Positions 19,383 through 28,231 of a stretch of 64,000 nt of DNA are shown piece after piece; within the stretch, counting starts at the first letter, position 1; each line of letters begins with the position of its first letter. The stretch lies in IMG/VR virus record IMGVR_UViG_3300030329_004520, positions 1 to 64,000 of that record; one strand, 5' to 3'. The notes below the pieces were generated by a model that saw only the letters and a program-made list of their open reading frames with translations, was not told the origin of the DNA and did not search any database. Position numbers and translations under genes: made by a program. The stretch is from a virus.

Positions 19383-20246
19383 ATGAGTAAAACAAGAAGT
19401 TCTCAAAAAAAGGTTACCCTTTCTGAATTAAATAATCATACCATTAATAATAAACGCCAGGCATTGAAAGACTTGAAGATGTTAAACTTCGATGATATTC
19501 AATTTAAGAATCCAGCACAAAGACGATTTTATAAAACTATATCAAACAAAGATATTACATTTGGAATCGGTCCAGCTGGTTGTGGTAAAACATATCTATC
19601 AGTTCATAGAGCTTTAAGAGAGTTAGGTGATAAAGATAATTACATCGATGGAATTGTAATTGTCAAACCACTCGTAGAAGCAGCAGGTGAAAAGATAGGT
19701 TATCTACCAGGTGATGTCGAAGAAAAGACAGCACCCTTTATGATGTCGTTTTATTATAATATGGAACAGATTATTGGTAAACAACGATTACAAATCCTAA
19801 AGGAAAGTAATACAATTCAAGTAATACCATTAGCATTTATGAGAGGTATTACTCTAGCCAATAAATTCGTTATACTTGATGAAGCACAGAATGCTACACC
19901 TGAACAAATAAAAATGTTTGTTACAAGAATCGGTGAGAATAGTAAATATATAATCACAGGTGACTTGGAACAATCTGATATATCTAAACACAAAAGTGGA
20001 TTAGAAGACGCAATCAAAAGATTTGCTGGTGTACACGGAGTAGGTTTAGCTTCATTTAAAGAAAAAGATGTTGTTAGACATTCTTTAGTAAAACGACTAC
20101 TAAAAAGATATAGAGAGTCATTTAATATAATTGATGATGTATCAGCTGAAAAAACTATTTCTATGTGGATACACGAACAGGGTTTAGATTCAATAAACGA
20201 TGGTTCATTAGATATTAAAGAGACATTTTATAAATTAAAAAAATAA
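19383..20246 (+). CDS. phoH: PhoH-like ATPase
   Basis: PhoH family P-loop protein (ATPase/helicase-like), a hallmark gene of marine phages. FGIGPAGCGKTYLSVHRAL is the Walker A (near residues 60-70), VIVKPLVEAAGEKIGYLPGD is the family signature, LANKFVILDEAQNATPEQIK contains Walker B, and IITGDLEQSDI is a conserved switch. Its role in infection is unsettled; a link to phosphate starvation has been proposed for the family. Length (287 aa) is normal. GGAG lies 8 bases upstream. Confidence 0.92.
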   Translation: MSKTRSSQKKVTLSELNNHTINNKRQALKDLKMLNFDDIQFKNPAQRRFYKTISNKDITFGIGPAGCGKTYLSVHRALRELGDKDNYIDGIVIVKPLVEAAGEKIGYLPGDVEEKTAPFMMSFYYNMEQIIGKQRLQILKESNTIQVIPLAFMRGITLANKFVILDEAQNATPEQIKMFVTRIGENSKYIITGDLEQSDISKHKSGLEDAIKRFAGVHGVGLASFKEKDVVRHSLVKRLLKRYRESFNIIDDVSAEKTISMWIHEQGLDSINDGSLDIKETFYKLKK

Positions 20247-20254
20247 AAAAAACC

Positions 20255-20284
20255 TTGACTTATGCGTCCAAGAAGTTGTATATT
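20255..20284 (+). promoter_or_regulatory. sigma70-like promoter
   Basis: -35 TTGACT (20255-20260), 18-nt spacer, -10 TATATT (20279-20284) with GTA after it. The expected start is near 20291. Confidence 0.65.
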
Positions 20285-20308
20285 GTATAATATATAATGG
20301 AGAATAAT

Positions 20309-20821
20309 ATGTTTAAAGATTATATTTCAATATCTATAGCTATAATACCAGCTATGATTATAACTTTTTTTGCTAGTGATATGCTAGATGAAAATTATGA
20401 TGAGATAAGAATATTACGAGAACAGATATCTGAATTAGAAGAAAATTGTGGTAATACTTTAACAAACAGAATATCTTACAAGGTTACGGTAACTACTTAT
20501 AACCCAACATATGCTCAATGTGATGATACACCAAATATTACAGCTGATGGTACGAAGTTTAATAGATGGAGAGCTACTTCTTATAGATATGTAGCTTTAT
20601 CTCGTGACTTAATAGCTCGTTGGGGAGGTCCATTTGAGTACGGAGATTACATCGTAATCGAAGGAACTGGTGAATGGGATGGTGTATATCAAGTAAGAGA
20701 TACTATGAATCCTAAATGGACAAACAGAGTTGATATACTTACAACTAATAGTAGATTTAAATATAATAATATTACTATGTATAAATATGTAGATGATGAA
20801 TACATAGTAGCAAACAATTAA
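20309..20821 (+). CDS. membrane-anchored 3D-domain protein
   Basis: An N-terminal transmembrane helix (about residues 5-21) and a short charged coiled part precede a 3D domain: VTVTTYNPTYAQCDDTPNIT, ADGTKF, YVALSRDLI, WGGPFEYGDYIVI and WDGVYQVRDTMNPKWTNRVDIL, containing the three conserved Asp. 3D domains form the double-psi barrel of MltA/Rpf-like peptidoglycan-active proteins, so a role in lysis or wall remodelling is plausible. The start at 20309 has GGAG 7 bases upstream; an ATG at 20297 precedes that site. Confidence 0.75.
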   Translation: MFKDYISISIAIIPAMIITFFASDMLDENYDEIRILREQISELEENCGNTLTNRISYKVTVTTYNPTYAQCDDTPNITADGTKFNRWRATSYRYVALSRDLIARWGGPFEYGDYIVIEGTGEWDGVYQVRDTMNPKWTNRVDILTTNSRFKYNNITMYKYVDDEYIVANN

Positions 20822-20837
20822 AATAAGGAAGCACAAT

Positions 20838-21059
20838 ATGAAATGTATGATGAGTGTGGATGGTTCTAACATCGTTAGAGTATCTGATGAAAAAGCGTCT
20901 AAATTATATGAAGAGGGATTCAGATATGTTCCAAAATCAATGTGGAAAGAAAAGGTTCGTGATGTAGAATCCACAGAAGAAGAAGTAACTAAATCACAGA
21001 AAAATAATAAATTATCTAAATCACAGAAAAGACATTTGAGAAAATCTAAAAAGAAATAA
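20838..21059 (+). CDS. hypothetical basic protein (73 aa)
   Basis: No recognised domain. The first 35 residues look folded (VDGSNIVRVSDEKASKLYEEGFRYVPKSMW), and the tail is Lys/Ser-rich with a repeated KSQK. AAGGAAG lies upstream. It shares the promoter of the 3D-domain gene. Confidence 0.6.
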   Translation: MKCMMSVDGSNIVRVSDEKASKLYEEGFRYVPKSMWKEKVRDVESTEEEVTKSQKNNKLSKSQKRHLRKSKKK

Positions 21060-21140
21060 TATATAATAATATTATTATATAATATATAATATATAATATA
21101 ATAGTATATAATATAACAATATATAATATAATAGTATATA
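21060..21140 (+). repeat. pure A/T low-complexity tract
   Basis: About 80 bases of TATATAATA-type repeats, with the unit ATATAATATAATAGTATATA occurring twice (near 21088 and 21121), directly before GGAG and the HD gene. It could contain several -10-like sequences or an easily melted region. Confidence 0.6.
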
Positions 21141-21149
21141 GGAGACTAA

Positions 21150-21887
21150 ATGAAATTATCAGCTGAACAAATAAAAGAAAATTGGAATAAATTAATACAA
21201 CTAATTGAGAATACATTTGAAGGTGAACGAAAAGAAAAACTTTTAAAAATGTACAAACATTTTGAAGATAGAATGATGTTCGCTCCTGCCTCAGGACAAG
21301 AACATTTTCATCTTTGTACACCAGGAGGTTATGTTCAACACATTTTAAATATCGTAAAATATTCTTTATCTTTCTATCAGATATGGAAAGACAATGGAGC
21401 TTATGTCGATGACTATACGGTTGAAGAATTAATCTTCGCGGCTTTACATCACGACTTAGGTAAAGTCGGTGACTTAAACGAAGACCATTATATTCCAAAT
21501 CCATCAGAGTGGCATAGAAAAAACCAAGGAAAGATTTATACAAGTAATCCTGATTTAAAATTTATGACACCACCTGATAGAGGTATTTGGATTTTAAACC
21601 AGTTCGGAATTACAATGACAGAGAATGAGTACATCGGAATTAAATTAACTGATGGAATGTATGATGAAGGTAATATACAATATCTTAAATCATATGCTCC
21701 TGAAAGAAAATTAAAATCTAACATGCAACATATTTTACATCAAGCTGATATGACAACAACTCGTATTGAATTTGAAGATTGGTTACATGCTAAAGAGGGA
21801 ATGGTTAATACGAGTGTTCCTAAAACAAAACAAGAACAAACAAAAGTTGACAATATGAAAAAAGCTTTTGATGAGTTGTTCGCTTAG
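21150..21887 (+). CDS. HD-domain phosphohydrolase
   Basis: Metal-dependent HD phosphohydrolase. The signature is ALHHDLGKVGD near residue 92, with an upstream conserved His in GGYVQHILNI and a downstream LHQADMTTTRIEF, completing the H...HD...D pattern. Substrates of this superfamily include dNTPs and cyclic nucleotides; the phage substrate is unknown. Length is 245 aa. GGAG is 8 bases upstream. Confidence 0.8.
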   Translation: MKLSAEQIKENWNKLIQLIENTFEGERKEKLLKMYKHFEDRMMFAPASGQEHFHLCTPGGYVQHILNIVKYSLSFYQIWKDNGAYVDDYTVEELIFAALHHDLGKVGDLNEDHYIPNPSEWHRKNQGKIYTSNPDLKFMTPPDRGIWILNQFGITMTENEYIGIKLTDGMYDEGNIQYLKSYAPERKLKSNMQHILHQADMTTTRIEFEDWLHAKEGMVNTSVPKTKQEQTKVDNMKKAFDELFA

Positions 21888-21896
21888 GAGATAAAT

Positions 21897-22175
21897 ATGT
21901 GGTGGTTATTTTTTATATTATTTTTAATAATTAGTGTAGCATCTTCTACATTATTATTTTATGCTATGAAAAGAATAAATTTATATGAGAATATGTTAGT
22001 CGAGATTGAACAGATAATAAAATTCTCATCAACAAAAATGAAACAAGTTGATGGTTTAGGACATTATGAATCAGATGATGAAACACAATTTTTCTTTGAA
22101 CAATTAAAGGACATGCAAAAATTATTAGATTCTATTTTTGTTAAAGAAGAATCGGAGGAGAAAAAAAATGGGTAG
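21897..22175 (+). CDS. single-span membrane protein (92 aa)
   Basis: N-terminal hydrophobic helix (about residues 2-24) and a charged, helical cytoplasmic part (QIIKFSSTKMKQVDG...). GGAG lies 9 bases upstream. The last 8 bases overlap the sigma-factor gene, and its end supplies that gene's GGAGGAG. Function unknown. Confidence 0.6.
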   Translation: MWWLFFILFLIISVASSTLLFYAMKRINLYENMLVEIEQIIKFSSTKMKQVDGLGHYESDDETQFFFEQLKDMQKLLDSIFVKEESEEKKNG

Positions 22176-22866
22176 AAAGAAAACAAAAAATTATTATTGG
22201 ACAGATGATACTGAACAAGCTATAATAAAATATAATAGTGGAGACTTGAATGAGAGTGAAAAGAATAAATTATATAATGATGAAATAGAATATCCATTTA
22301 ATAAATTAGCAGAAAATATAATTAACACATTTAAGTTTACATACTTTGATGATGTATTTAAAGATGTTCAACACGAAGTTGTAGTATTCTTGATAATGAA
22401 CATGCATAAGTATGACCATACAAAAGGTTCAAAAGCTTTTAGTTATTTTTCAGTCGTAGCTAAGAATTATTTAATATTAAATAATAATGCTAATTATAAA
22501 AAATATAAATCTCACGATTCAGTAGATGCCGCACGAGGATTACAATCACATACACCTAGTGAAGACCCCGCTATTATAGTAGAAGAATCAATTCGTTATT
22601 TCGAAGCCAAGACACCCGAAATATTTTCAAAACATAGAGATAGAGTTATAGCATATGCTATAATAGATTTAATGAAATCACGAGAGACAATAGAAGATTT
22701 TAATAAAAAAGCAATCTATATTCTTCTACGCGAAATGACAGATGTTGAAACGGCTCATATAACAAAAGTTTTAAATGTTTTGAGAAAACATATGAAAACA
22801 CTTCAGAATAACTTCCATACACGCGGTTCCGTATTTCCGATATCTAAATTAGATAAGTTTTCTTAA
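22168..22866 (+). CDS. gp55-like late sigma factor
   Basis: Divergent sigma factor resembling T4 gp55, which directs host RNA polymerase to late promoters. The region EIEYPFNKLAENIINTF is followed by FDDVFKDVQHEVVVFLIMNMHKYD and GSKAFSYFSVVAKNYLI, matching sigma region 2 (core binding and -10 recognition); the C-terminal part is less clear and no region 4 is evident. The start at 22168 has GGAGGAG 6 bases before it; an ATG at 22138 precedes that site. It sits at the head of the virion genes. Confidence 0.78.
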   Translation: MGRKKTKNYYWTDDTEQAIIKYNSGDLNESEKNKLYNDEIEYPFNKLAENIINTFKFTYFDDVFKDVQHEVVVFLIMNMHKYDHTKGSKAFSYFSVVAKNYLILNNNANYKKYKSHDSVDAARGLQSHTPSEDPAIIVEESIRYFEAKTPEIFSKHRDRVIAYAIIDLMKSRETIEDFNKKAIYILLREMTDVETAHITKVLNVLRKHMKTLQNNFHTRGSVFPISKLDKFS

Positions 22867-22873
22867 AAAATAT

Positions 22874-22882
22874 ATATTTATT
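22874..22882 (+). promoter_or_regulatory. ATATTTATA-like box
   Basis: ATATTTATT, preceded by TATAT, lies 18 bases before the ATG at 22900 with GGAG between. It may open the virion operon. Confidence 0.4.
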
Positions 22883-22899
22883 CATATAGGAGAATTTAT

Positions 22900-23295
22900 A
22901 TGAGTAAAAATGAAATATTTGATGGAAAATCTTTCGAAGACTTGACGAAAGATATATACGAAAACCAACAGAACAAAAAGTTACAATTAGATTTATTAAT
23001 TCAAGAGATTCACGGAATGATTCAAACACTTGATGATGCCGTAATGGTTACACCTATGATTAAAGAACTCTTTGATGTTTCAGTAAAAAATGATGAGCAT
23101 TTAGTTAAGTTAGCTAGTGTATGGCAACGAATATTATCAAAATCTGGTAATGAATCTACTGATAGTATGTTATTAACTGAAGCCGAAAAAGAAGATTTAA
23201 TTAATGCTCTTCAAGAAGATGTGCATGACATCCAAAGAAAAAGTGAAGAAATTCAAGCACTCAAAGAAAAAAAAAGTCTAAATAATTATGAGTAA
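22900..23295 (+). CDS. conserved phage helical protein (131 aa)
   Basis: Mostly helical, acidic. The segment MVTPMIKELFDVSVKNDEHL is of a kind I recall from marine myovirus proteins of unknown function. GGAG lies 8 bases upstream. It overlaps the spike-like gene by 8 bases, so it is likely made with virion proteins; chaperone or small structural role are both possible. Confidence 0.55.
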   Translation: MSKNEIFDGKSFEDLTKDIYENQQNKKLQLDLLIQEIHGMIQTLDDAVMVTPMIKELFDVSVKNDEHLVKLASVWQRILSKSGNESTDSMLLTEAEKEDLINALQEDVHDIQRKSEEIQALKEKKSLNNYE

Positions 23296-24607
23296 CTATA
23301 TAAATAGAGAAAATGATGTAACTGGTAAGGATTATATAATTGATAGTCCTGGTAGAATTACAGATTACTTACAATTTATACCTGCTACCGTAACTGGTGT
23401 AATAAACTCTGAAGAAGCTTTACTTTCTCAACCATCTAATGCATATGAAAGTAATTTAATAACGGTTCGTATGAGTATATGGACTGAAGATGCTGGGACA
23501 ATGGGAGATGATTTAAGAAAAGCTAGACCATTAATCCGAGGATTTAGTGATAGTATTACGATAGATGAATCCGTATTAGTTACTGAAATTGGTGGTCAAC
23601 TATATTATTTAGGTCCGTTAAATATAAAAAACAATCCAAGTTATAATTGGGATGATACACAAAAAAAAGATACTCTACCGAGTGATAGTAGTACTAAAAC
23701 AACATCTGTCAGTTTCCCTACAGGAACAAAGTTCACTAGACTTAACAAAAATTTTAAAGTAGATTTAGATGACCCATCGGGAAAGATAACTCCATTTCAA
23801 CATGCAGCTAGTGGAAATGATGTATTTACTGATTTATTTACTGATTTAACATTAGAGGGAAGACACGGTAATAGTATCAATATTGGTAGTAGAAATATAA
23901 ATCCTCATATATTCATATCTAATGGAAGAAATCCATCTCAAATTGAAGAAAGTATTAATGATAGTTCTATCCTCGCGATGATTAAGAGTGGTACTATCAA
24001 TCAACATTTCAATCGAGAAAAATTAGATGATTCTCCATATGAATTTAAATTAGCTGATGAAGAAATAGAAAGTCCTGAACAAACTATAAGGAATAGTTAT
24101 TTATCAGCTTTAGGTCGAGGTCAAGGTATAGACGGAACAGATGATGAAGATGTAGATAGTACTATATATGAATATGCGTTACCACAAACAATATTAAATT
24201 CTGACCGTGTAATTATAAATTCAAGGAGAGATAACATATATATTTCTTCATTTAAACATATACATTTAGGTTCAGGTAATACGATGACTTTTTCAACTAG
24301 TAATAATGTTTTATTTAATGTTAAAGATACTTTTGTTGTTAATTCACCAGAAATTAAATTAGGTTCTCAAAATGATGATGAAACACAACCCATTCCATTA
24401 GGAGATACATTAGTAGAGAAGTTAGAAGAGTTATGTGACCACTTAACACAATTATGTACTGATATATCAAGTATGACACATCCAACCCCAGCTGGTCCAT
24501 CAGGTCCACCAGTAAACGCAGCATCGTTTTCTAGTTTATCTTCTAAGATAGGTTCGACTAAAGGTGCTTTAGAAGATATATTGAGTATTCAAAATAGGAC
24601 AAAATAA
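23288..24607 (+). CDS. baseplate hub/spike-like protein
   Basis: 439-residue virion protein. The C-terminal half reads like a beta-helical spike: HIHLGSGNTMTFSTSNNVLF, NVKDTFVVNSPEIKLGS, PIPLGDTLVEKLEELCDHL, then a Pro-rich HPTPAGPSGPP region, an arrangement typical of gpV/gp5-type puncturing or hub proteins and baseplate assembly proteins. The N-terminal half may carry the OB-like hub domain but shows no lysozyme motif. It lies just upstream of the gp25- and gp6-like genes. Confidence 0.6.
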   Translation: MSNYINRENDVTGKDYIIDSPGRITDYLQFIPATVTGVINSEEALLSQPSNAYESNLITVRMSIWTEDAGTMGDDLRKARPLIRGFSDSITIDESVLVTEIGGQLYYLGPLNIKNNPSYNWDDTQKKDTLPSDSSTKTTSVSFPTGTKFTRLNKNFKVDLDDPSGKITPFQHAASGNDVFTDLFTDLTLEGRHGNSINIGSRNINPHIFISNGRNPSQIEESINDSSILAMIKSGTINQHFNREKLDDSPYEFKLADEEIESPEQTIRNSYLSALGRGQGIDGTDDEDVDSTIYEYALPQTILNSDRVIINSRRDNIYISSFKHIHLGSGNTMTFSTSNNVLFNVKDTFVVNSPEIKLGSQNDDETQPIPLGDTLVEKLEELCDHLTQLCTDISSMTHPTPAGPSGPPVNAASFSSLSSKIGSTKGALEDILSIQNRTK

Positions 24608-25083
24608 TGCCATTAAATCCAATGACTTTGAAAAATGGTTTATTAGATGTATGTAAGAGAGCCGAAAGCGGTGAAGATGTATCCTTTGTTGATATGGTAG
24701 ATGCTATTGAAAAATATGCATTGGACTTACAATATCCTCCTCCAGTAGGAGTTAGTGCTGCGGCCGCCGCGATGAAAGGTACTTTAGCTGGTATAACTCA
24801 TCAAATGGGTCCTCAAGCAGCTGGAATGATTGGTAGTGCTTTTATTCAATTCGGTACAGCTGTAGCAGCTGGAATGCCTATAGGTGGAAGTGCTGTCTTT
24901 CCGACTATGCCACCACCCGGTCCACCCAATTTAGCATCTGCATTTTCAGGTCCTCAAGATGCTCAGTTATTTGCTACAAAATTTTCTACTATTGTTGATG
25001 CTTGGATGAGAACAGGTATGTATGACGCATTCGGTGTCATCACTCCTACAGGACCAGTACCCGGACCATCACCTTGGATGTAA
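24607..25083 (+). CDS. virion-associated protein, Ala/Pro-rich (158 aa)
   Basis: Unrecognised. A helical N-terminus is followed by an Ala-rich AAAAAMKGTLAGI stretch and a long Gly/Pro segment (PTMPPPGPPNLASAF) resembling tail-tip or hub-associated proteins. It overlaps the previous gene by one base. Position in the baseplate cluster suggests a minor structural role. Confidence 0.55.
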   Translation: MPLNPMTLKNGLLDVCKRAESGEDVSFVDMVDAIEKYALDLQYPPPVGVSAAAAAMKGTLAGITHQMGPQAAGMIGSAFIQFGTAVAAGMPIGGSAVFPTMPPPGPPNLASAFSGPQDAQLFATKFSTIVDAWMRTGMYDAFGVITPTGPVPGPSPWM

Positions 25084-25110
25084 AAAAATAAACAAATTTC
25101 TTAAAAATTT

Positions 25111-25119
25111 ATATTTATA
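25111..25119 (+). promoter_or_regulatory. ATATTTATA box
   Basis: ATATTTATATATGAA (box plus flank to 25125), about 30 bases before the ATG at 25150. One of the two best copies; the other is at 38546. Confidence 0.45.
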
Positions 25120-25149
25120 TATGAATAGGTTTATACAACAGGAGGCCAG

Positions 25150-25590
25150 ATGAAAAAATCAGAATTAAGATTAATGATAAGAAAAATAGTTAGAGAAGAA
25201 GTCGCTATGTCAATTCAAGAAGTAATAACTGAATTAAAACAACCGACTAATCAAATAACAGAACAAAAAGTTTCAAAACCGATACCGAAAAGACAAATTA
25301 GAAAAGAAAAACAAAGTTTTTCAAATAATTCTATAATCAATGATGTTTTAAATGAAACAGCTGAAGCGGCAGATGAATGGGCAAGTTTAGGTGGAGGAAC
25401 ATTTGATTCGGGTAGAATGAATGAAGTTATGGCTAGACAATATGGAGATATGGGAACTAAAGAAAGTAGTCAAGCTCATTTAGCAGCTTCTTTAGGAGCA
25501 GACCCGTCAAGTCCACCAGACTTTCTAACAAAAGACTATAGTCAACTTTTAAAGAAAGTTGATGAAAAGGCTAAACAGACTAGGGGATAA
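25150..25590 (+). CDS. hypothetical virion-cluster protein (146 aa)
   Basis: The N-terminus MKKSELRLMIRKIVREEV is an amphipathic helix often seen on small proteins of marine myoviruses. The middle is polar and low in complexity, and the C-terminus has LAASLGADPSSPPDFLTKDYSQLLKKV. GGAGG lies 7 bases upstream. Role unknown; it directly precedes the gp25-like gene. Confidence 0.6.
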   Translation: MKKSELRLMIRKIVREEVAMSIQEVITELKQPTNQITEQKVSKPIPKRQIRKEKQSFSNNSIINDVLNETAEAADEWASLGGGTFDSGRMNEVMARQYGDMGTKESSQAHLAASLGADPSSPPDFLTKDYSQLLKKVDEKAKQTRG

Positions 25591-25592
25591 CA

Positions 25593-26030
25593 ATGGCATA
25601 TGTGATAGATGACAATCTATACAATCCAGATGATTATGATGTACAATGGATAGGATTCCGTATACCGTTTTCTTTCGGGGAACCGGGTGATACAATGAAT
25701 GATGATACTATGGATAATATAGAAGATAATCTAGAAAATTTATTTAATACAGAACCAGGAGATAGATTATTTCATCCGAAATTAGGTGTAAGTTTTAGAA
25801 AACATTTATTCGAGCAGATGGATAGAGATTTAGATGAATGGCAAGCAGTCGTTAAAGAAGATATAGAAACACAAGTTAAACGGTGGATGCCTTTTTTATC
25901 TGTAGATAGAGTTAAAGTATCTGAGAGTCCAGATAGAAATCAATACAGAATCGCAGTAGATTTTCACATAACACGAAATCCTAAAATGTTTAGTTCAGTA
26001 GAGATAACAACCCCAGCAGGAGCTTATTAA
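25593..26030 (+). CDS. gene 25: gp25-like baseplate wedge protein
   Basis: GPW/gp25 family wedge component that helps start sheath assembly. Family pattern: FGEPGDTMND, then ENLFNTEPGDRLFHPKLGVSFRKHLFEQ, and RWMPFLSVDRVKV followed by YRIAVDFHITR. Length (145 aa) is close to T4 gp25 (132). It overlaps the gp6-like gene by one base, the typical 25-6 gene order. Confidence 0.92.
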   Translation: MAYVIDDNLYNPDDYDVQWIGFRIPFSFGEPGDTMNDDTMDNIEDNLENLFNTEPGDRLFHPKLGVSFRKHLFEQMDRDLDEWQAVVKEDIETQVKRWMPFLSVDRVKVSESPDRNQYRIAVDFHITRNPKMFSSVEITTPAGAY

Positions 26031-28231
26031 TGGCAAACAATACTATACAAAATGGATACTCTCAACAAATTACAAATTATCTTTCAAGAGATTTCAATAA
26101 ATTAAAACATTCTTTAGTAGAATATACTAAAACTTATTTTCCTAATGTATACCAAGATTTCAATGAAACATCACCAGGTATGATGTTATTAGAATTAAAT
26201 GCGTATGTTGGAGATGTTCTTAACTATTATGTTGATGATTCTTTTAAAGAAATGATGTTACCATTAACAGAAGACCGAAGGAATCTGTTAAATCTTTCTA
26301 AAGCTACTGGTTACAAACCTAGACCAGTTGTTCCTAGTTTTGTTGATTTAACTTTTGAATTGATAGTCGATGCCGATACATCAGATTTAAATAATGTATC
26401 AGCTAATGCTAGTCAATTTTTAACTTTAGATGCTGGAGTTAGAGTTCAATCGACATCTAATCCTGATATATTTTTTGAAACTCTACAACCGATAGATTTT
26501 AAAACTAGTTCTTCTATCGATGATGATTTTAAAATAGATTCTATCGATGCTGATAGTGGTATAGTAGCTAAGTTTAAAGGGAAACGAAAAGTTATGGCCG
26601 TTTCAGGAGAATCTAAAACTACAACTATTCAAGTAGGTACAGCCGAACAATTTAAAAAAATAGTTTTACCTGAAACAAATGTTATAGAAATATTAAATGT
26701 AACAGATGATAATAATAATGTTTGGTACGAAGTAGACTATCTAGCACAAGAAAAAGTTCCTATTTCTACTTATTATGCTCAAGACCCTAATAGAGTCAGT
26801 GCCTATACAGACCCAAATGATTCTAACTTACCTGTACCATATAGTCTTTCGTTTATCAGAACTACTAAAAGATTTACAACAGAAATGCAAGAGGATAATA
26901 GAATGGCTTTAGTGTTCGGTAATGGTATAAAAAGACAGGGACAAACTTTTGAAACTACTTTCTTAGATATAGAACAAGAAGGTATCAGTTTACCTAAAAC
27001 TAATTTTTCTCCAGAACCTTTGAATACAAGAGTTGGTCAATTCTATGCATCGTTAGGAGAAGCTCCCGCTAATACTTCTTTAACAATAAAATATAGAGTT
27101 GGTGGAGGTAGTGTTTCGAATGTAGCATCTAATGATTTAGTTACTATTCAAAGTGCGACAACAATTCCAGCGAGTTTATCAATAAGTAACTTATCAGTTA
27201 AAAATGAGACACCATCACAAGGTGGACGAAATTCAGATTCTGTAAGTGAAATACGACATAGTGCGATAGCTAACTTCGCGACACAAGGTAGATGTGTAAC
27301 TAAAGAAGACTATGAAGCGAGGGTTATGTCAATGTTACCTAGATATGGAAGTATCGCGAAAGTATATTGTACAACGGGAGGTGAATTGTGGTCTCAGGAT
27401 AATAATGATTTAGTGACTAGACTGAAAGACTTGATGAGTGTAATGATGACACGAATGTTAGATGCGGGTCAAGGAGCATATGCATCTCAAGAAGATGTTA
27501 AATCGGTAGATTTATCTGATTTATTTACTGATTTAGTAGGAATTGATAATCAGTATTTTACGGCAAATGATAAAGATGAATGGTTAGCGAGATATGAAAC
27601 TTTAAGACAATTTACTAGTAATAATAATAATTTACCTACCGTAGATATCTATATTCTTTCGTATGACTTTAATGGTAATCTATGTTTACCGACGGCATTA
27701 ATTAAACAAAATATAAAAAATTATCTAGCACAATTCAGAATATTGTCAGATAAGATTAGATTAATAGATGGTTACATAATAAACTTTGGTGTATTGTTTG
27801 ATGTGTTAGCGTATCCTAATTATGACAAAAATATTATTAAAGCTAAGTGTATTGAAAAAATTAAAAAACATTATGATATTAAAACAATGCAATTTAAAGA
27901 AATATTATACACTACAGAAATACAAAGTTTATTAACACAAGTAGAAGGTGTTAAAGCAGTAAATGATGTAATTTTCACACAGGATAGAGATTTTTCATTA
28001 CCTGAATCTTCTCCACAAGCATTTGATAATTTACTATATAGTAAAACTATAAACATCGATGGTGAGACAATTAATATTAATGACAGAGGATATGGTAATC
28101 TTTATGATTTTGAACAATTTTTCAATATAGAAAATGCACCTCAAGGTAGAGGAGTAGTATTACCATCAGTAGACCCAAGTGTTTTTGAAATAAAAAATAT
28201 GGATACTGATATAAAGGGGGTAGTTAGATAA
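26030..28231 (+). CDS. gene 6: gp6-like baseplate wedge protein (baseplate J family)
   Basis: Large wedge protein corresponding to T4 gp6. The N-terminus has SRDFNKLKHSLVEYTKTYFP, DFNETSPGMMLLELNAYVGD and YYVDDSFKEMML, and a central region has GGRNSDSVSEIRHSAI, FATQGRCVTKEDYEARVM and YGSIAKVYC, diagnostic of the J/gp6 family. Length (733 aa) approximates T4 gp6 (660). It forms the wedge ring with the gp25-like product. Confidence 0.9.
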   Translation: MANNTIQNGYSQQITNYLSRDFNKLKHSLVEYTKTYFPNVYQDFNETSPGMMLLELNAYVGDVLNYYVDDSFKEMMLPLTEDRRNLLNLSKATGYKPRPVVPSFVDLTFELIVDADTSDLNNVSANASQFLTLDAGVRVQSTSNPDIFFETLQPIDFKTSSSIDDDFKIDSIDADSGIVAKFKGKRKVMAVSGESKTTTIQVGTAEQFKKIVLPETNVIEILNVTDDNNNVWYEVDYLAQEKVPISTYYAQDPNRVSAYTDPNDSNLPVPYSLSFIRTTKRFTTEMQEDNRMALVFGNGIKRQGQTFETTFLDIEQEGISLPKTNFSPEPLNTRVGQFYASLGEAPANTSLTIKYRVGGGSVSNVASNDLVTIQSATTIPASLSISNLSVKNETPSQGGRNSDSVSEIRHSAIANFATQGRCVTKEDYEARVMSMLPRYGSIAKVYCTTGGELWSQDNNDLVTRLKDLMSVMMTRMLDAGQGAYASQEDVKSVDLSDLFTDLVGIDNQYFTANDKDEWLARYETLRQFTSNNNNLPTVDIYILSYDFNGNLCLPTALIKQNIKNYLAQFRILSDKIRLIDGYIINFGVLFDVLAYPNYDKNIIKAKCIEKIKKHYDIKTMQFKEILYTTEIQSLLTQVEGVKAVNDVIFTQDRDFSLPESSPQAFDNLLYSKTINIDGETININDRGYGNLYDFEQFFNIENAPQGRGVVLPSVDPSVFEIKNMDTDIKGVVR

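Noticed and set aside
21046-21543. Minus-strand frame of 165 residues opposite the HD gene
   Set aside because: Its C-terminal third is a run of Ile/Tyr/Leu from the A/T tract, and the plus-strand HD gene has a clear domain.
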